A stretch of DNA of 64,000 nt from the NCBI GenBank assembly GCA_031272715.1, contig JAISTH010000018.1:1-64000 (forward strand), given 5' to 3'. The notes under the pieces are model-generated. The model had not been told where the DNA came from and ran no database searches. It saw nothing but the letters and a program-made list of their open reading frames with translations. The translations under genes and the position numbers were made by a program. Below, one piece after another: positions 63,601 through 64,000 of this stretch. This DNA comes from Desulfovibrio sp. Lineage in GTDB: Bacteria; Desulfobacterota; Desulfovibrionia; Desulfovibrionales; Desulfovibrionaceae. Position 1 is the stretch's first letter. Every line of letters begins with the position of its first letter.

Positions 63601-64000
63601 GTTTCCCTCCCTGCTGGCCGGGAACCCGGTCAAGGGTTCCCGGCCGACCTCGAAGCATCCGTTCCATCGCCGCAGGATACTTGAAATACCTTCAAGTAAC
63701 TACTGTCGTGATGTTCTCCCATCGAAACCAATGTTTTGCTGATTGCAGCTCCTGTAGCCTTTATCGGCAATTGCATCGGACATTGACCGTCCGAGCACGT
63801 ATTGCCGATACTGTCTGTTGAAGCAGTCCGCCATAACACCAATCACCCATACTTGCCATATATCTCACTTGGCCAGCGTATCAATATTAAATTCTGAATA
63901 TTCAACGTCATACTCCATTGTTATGCTGATGTTATACATGTATTCGATAAATTGATGTCGATACACATATAACATCAATTTATCATTAATTACAAAAACA
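63601..64000. other. AT-rich end of the window, no supported gene
   Basis: A 70-residue frame at 63630-63842 on the minus strand starts only at TTG without a ribosome site and is not accepted. The rest is AT-rich and holds the inverted repeat at 63927. Confidence 0.4.
63927..63977. repeat. Imperfect inverted repeat beyond the RepA-like gene
   Basis: TGATGTTATACATGTATTCGA and TCGATACACATATAACATCA are about 20-bp arms with a few mismatches around a short AT-rich centre. Placed upstream of a replication helicase gene, it could be an operator or part of an origin. Confidence 0.55.

Noticed and set aside
63630-63842. Minus-strand 70-aa frame upstream of the RepA-like gene
   Set aside because: Only a TTG start, no ribosome site and overlap with the leader of the helicase gene.

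Overview
The window looks like a chromosomal segment of a high-GC sulfate-reducing bacterium of the Desulfovibrio type. The evidence is a type I tetraheme cytochrome c3, a tungsten aldehyde:ferredoxin oxidoreductase (AOR) linked to heterodisulfide-reductase-like (Hdr) subunits, a TupABC tungstate importer, a cysteine-type formate dehydrogenase and a MoeA protein fused to a binding-protein-like domain. An autotransporter suggests a host-associated lineage. The species cannot be named from sequence alone.

Region 1 (about 0.1-17.2 kb) is one long plus-strand run of tightly packed or overlapping genes. It encodes a Tat-signal Fe-S protein, AOR, a second Tat-signal ferredoxin, two HdrA-like flavoproteins, an MvhD-containing protein, an HdrC-like protein, a NapH-like membrane ferredoxin, a short AOR-like paralogue, formate dehydrogenase, an acyltransferase-like protein, a FocA-type formate channel, FdhD and a ThiF/MoeB-type enzyme. 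The set reads as a machine that moves electrons between aldehydes, ferredoxin or flavin, the membrane and formate.

Region 2 (17.2-29 kb) holds a MalY/PatB-type PLP enzyme and then the tungsten supply genes: tupA, tupB, tupC, two MoeA proteins, a second TupA-like protein, a third AOR-family protein and a ModE-type DNA-binding protein. The AOR promoter and the tup promoter share an 18-bp dyad (TATGTC-N6-GACATA). It lies upstream of -35 at AOR and over -10 at tup, as expected for one regulator that activates tungsten use and represses tungsten uptake.

Region 3 (29-34.6 kb) has cheV behind a near-perfect sigma-28 promoter, a 0.4-kb tandem duplication of a small membrane-protein gene, and a CoA-disulfide-reductase-like enzyme with a rhodanese domain. 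Region 4 (35.2-42.7 kb) is AT-rich: an aldo/keto reductase and flavodoxin operon, a DUF4143-type ATPase, and an autotransporter whose passenger half is AT-rich while its barrel half has host-like GC.

Region 5 (43.7-50.8 kb) has a UvrD-like helicase with a duplicated tail domain, ThiL, a fusion of an integrase arm-binding domain with a class II aldolase, a protein with repeated FliM-N-terminus-like motifs, and cytochrome c3. Region 6 (51-58.9 kb) has a marR-emrA-emrB operon and a zraP / zraSR-like locus with two divergent sigma-54 promoters around a pair of repeated sites. Region 7 (59-64 kb) has a large single-pass membrane protein and a TOPRIM-plus-RepA-type helicase protein, probably part of a mobile or plasmid-derived segment. 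No rRNA, tRNA, CRISPR array or insertion sequence was recognised.
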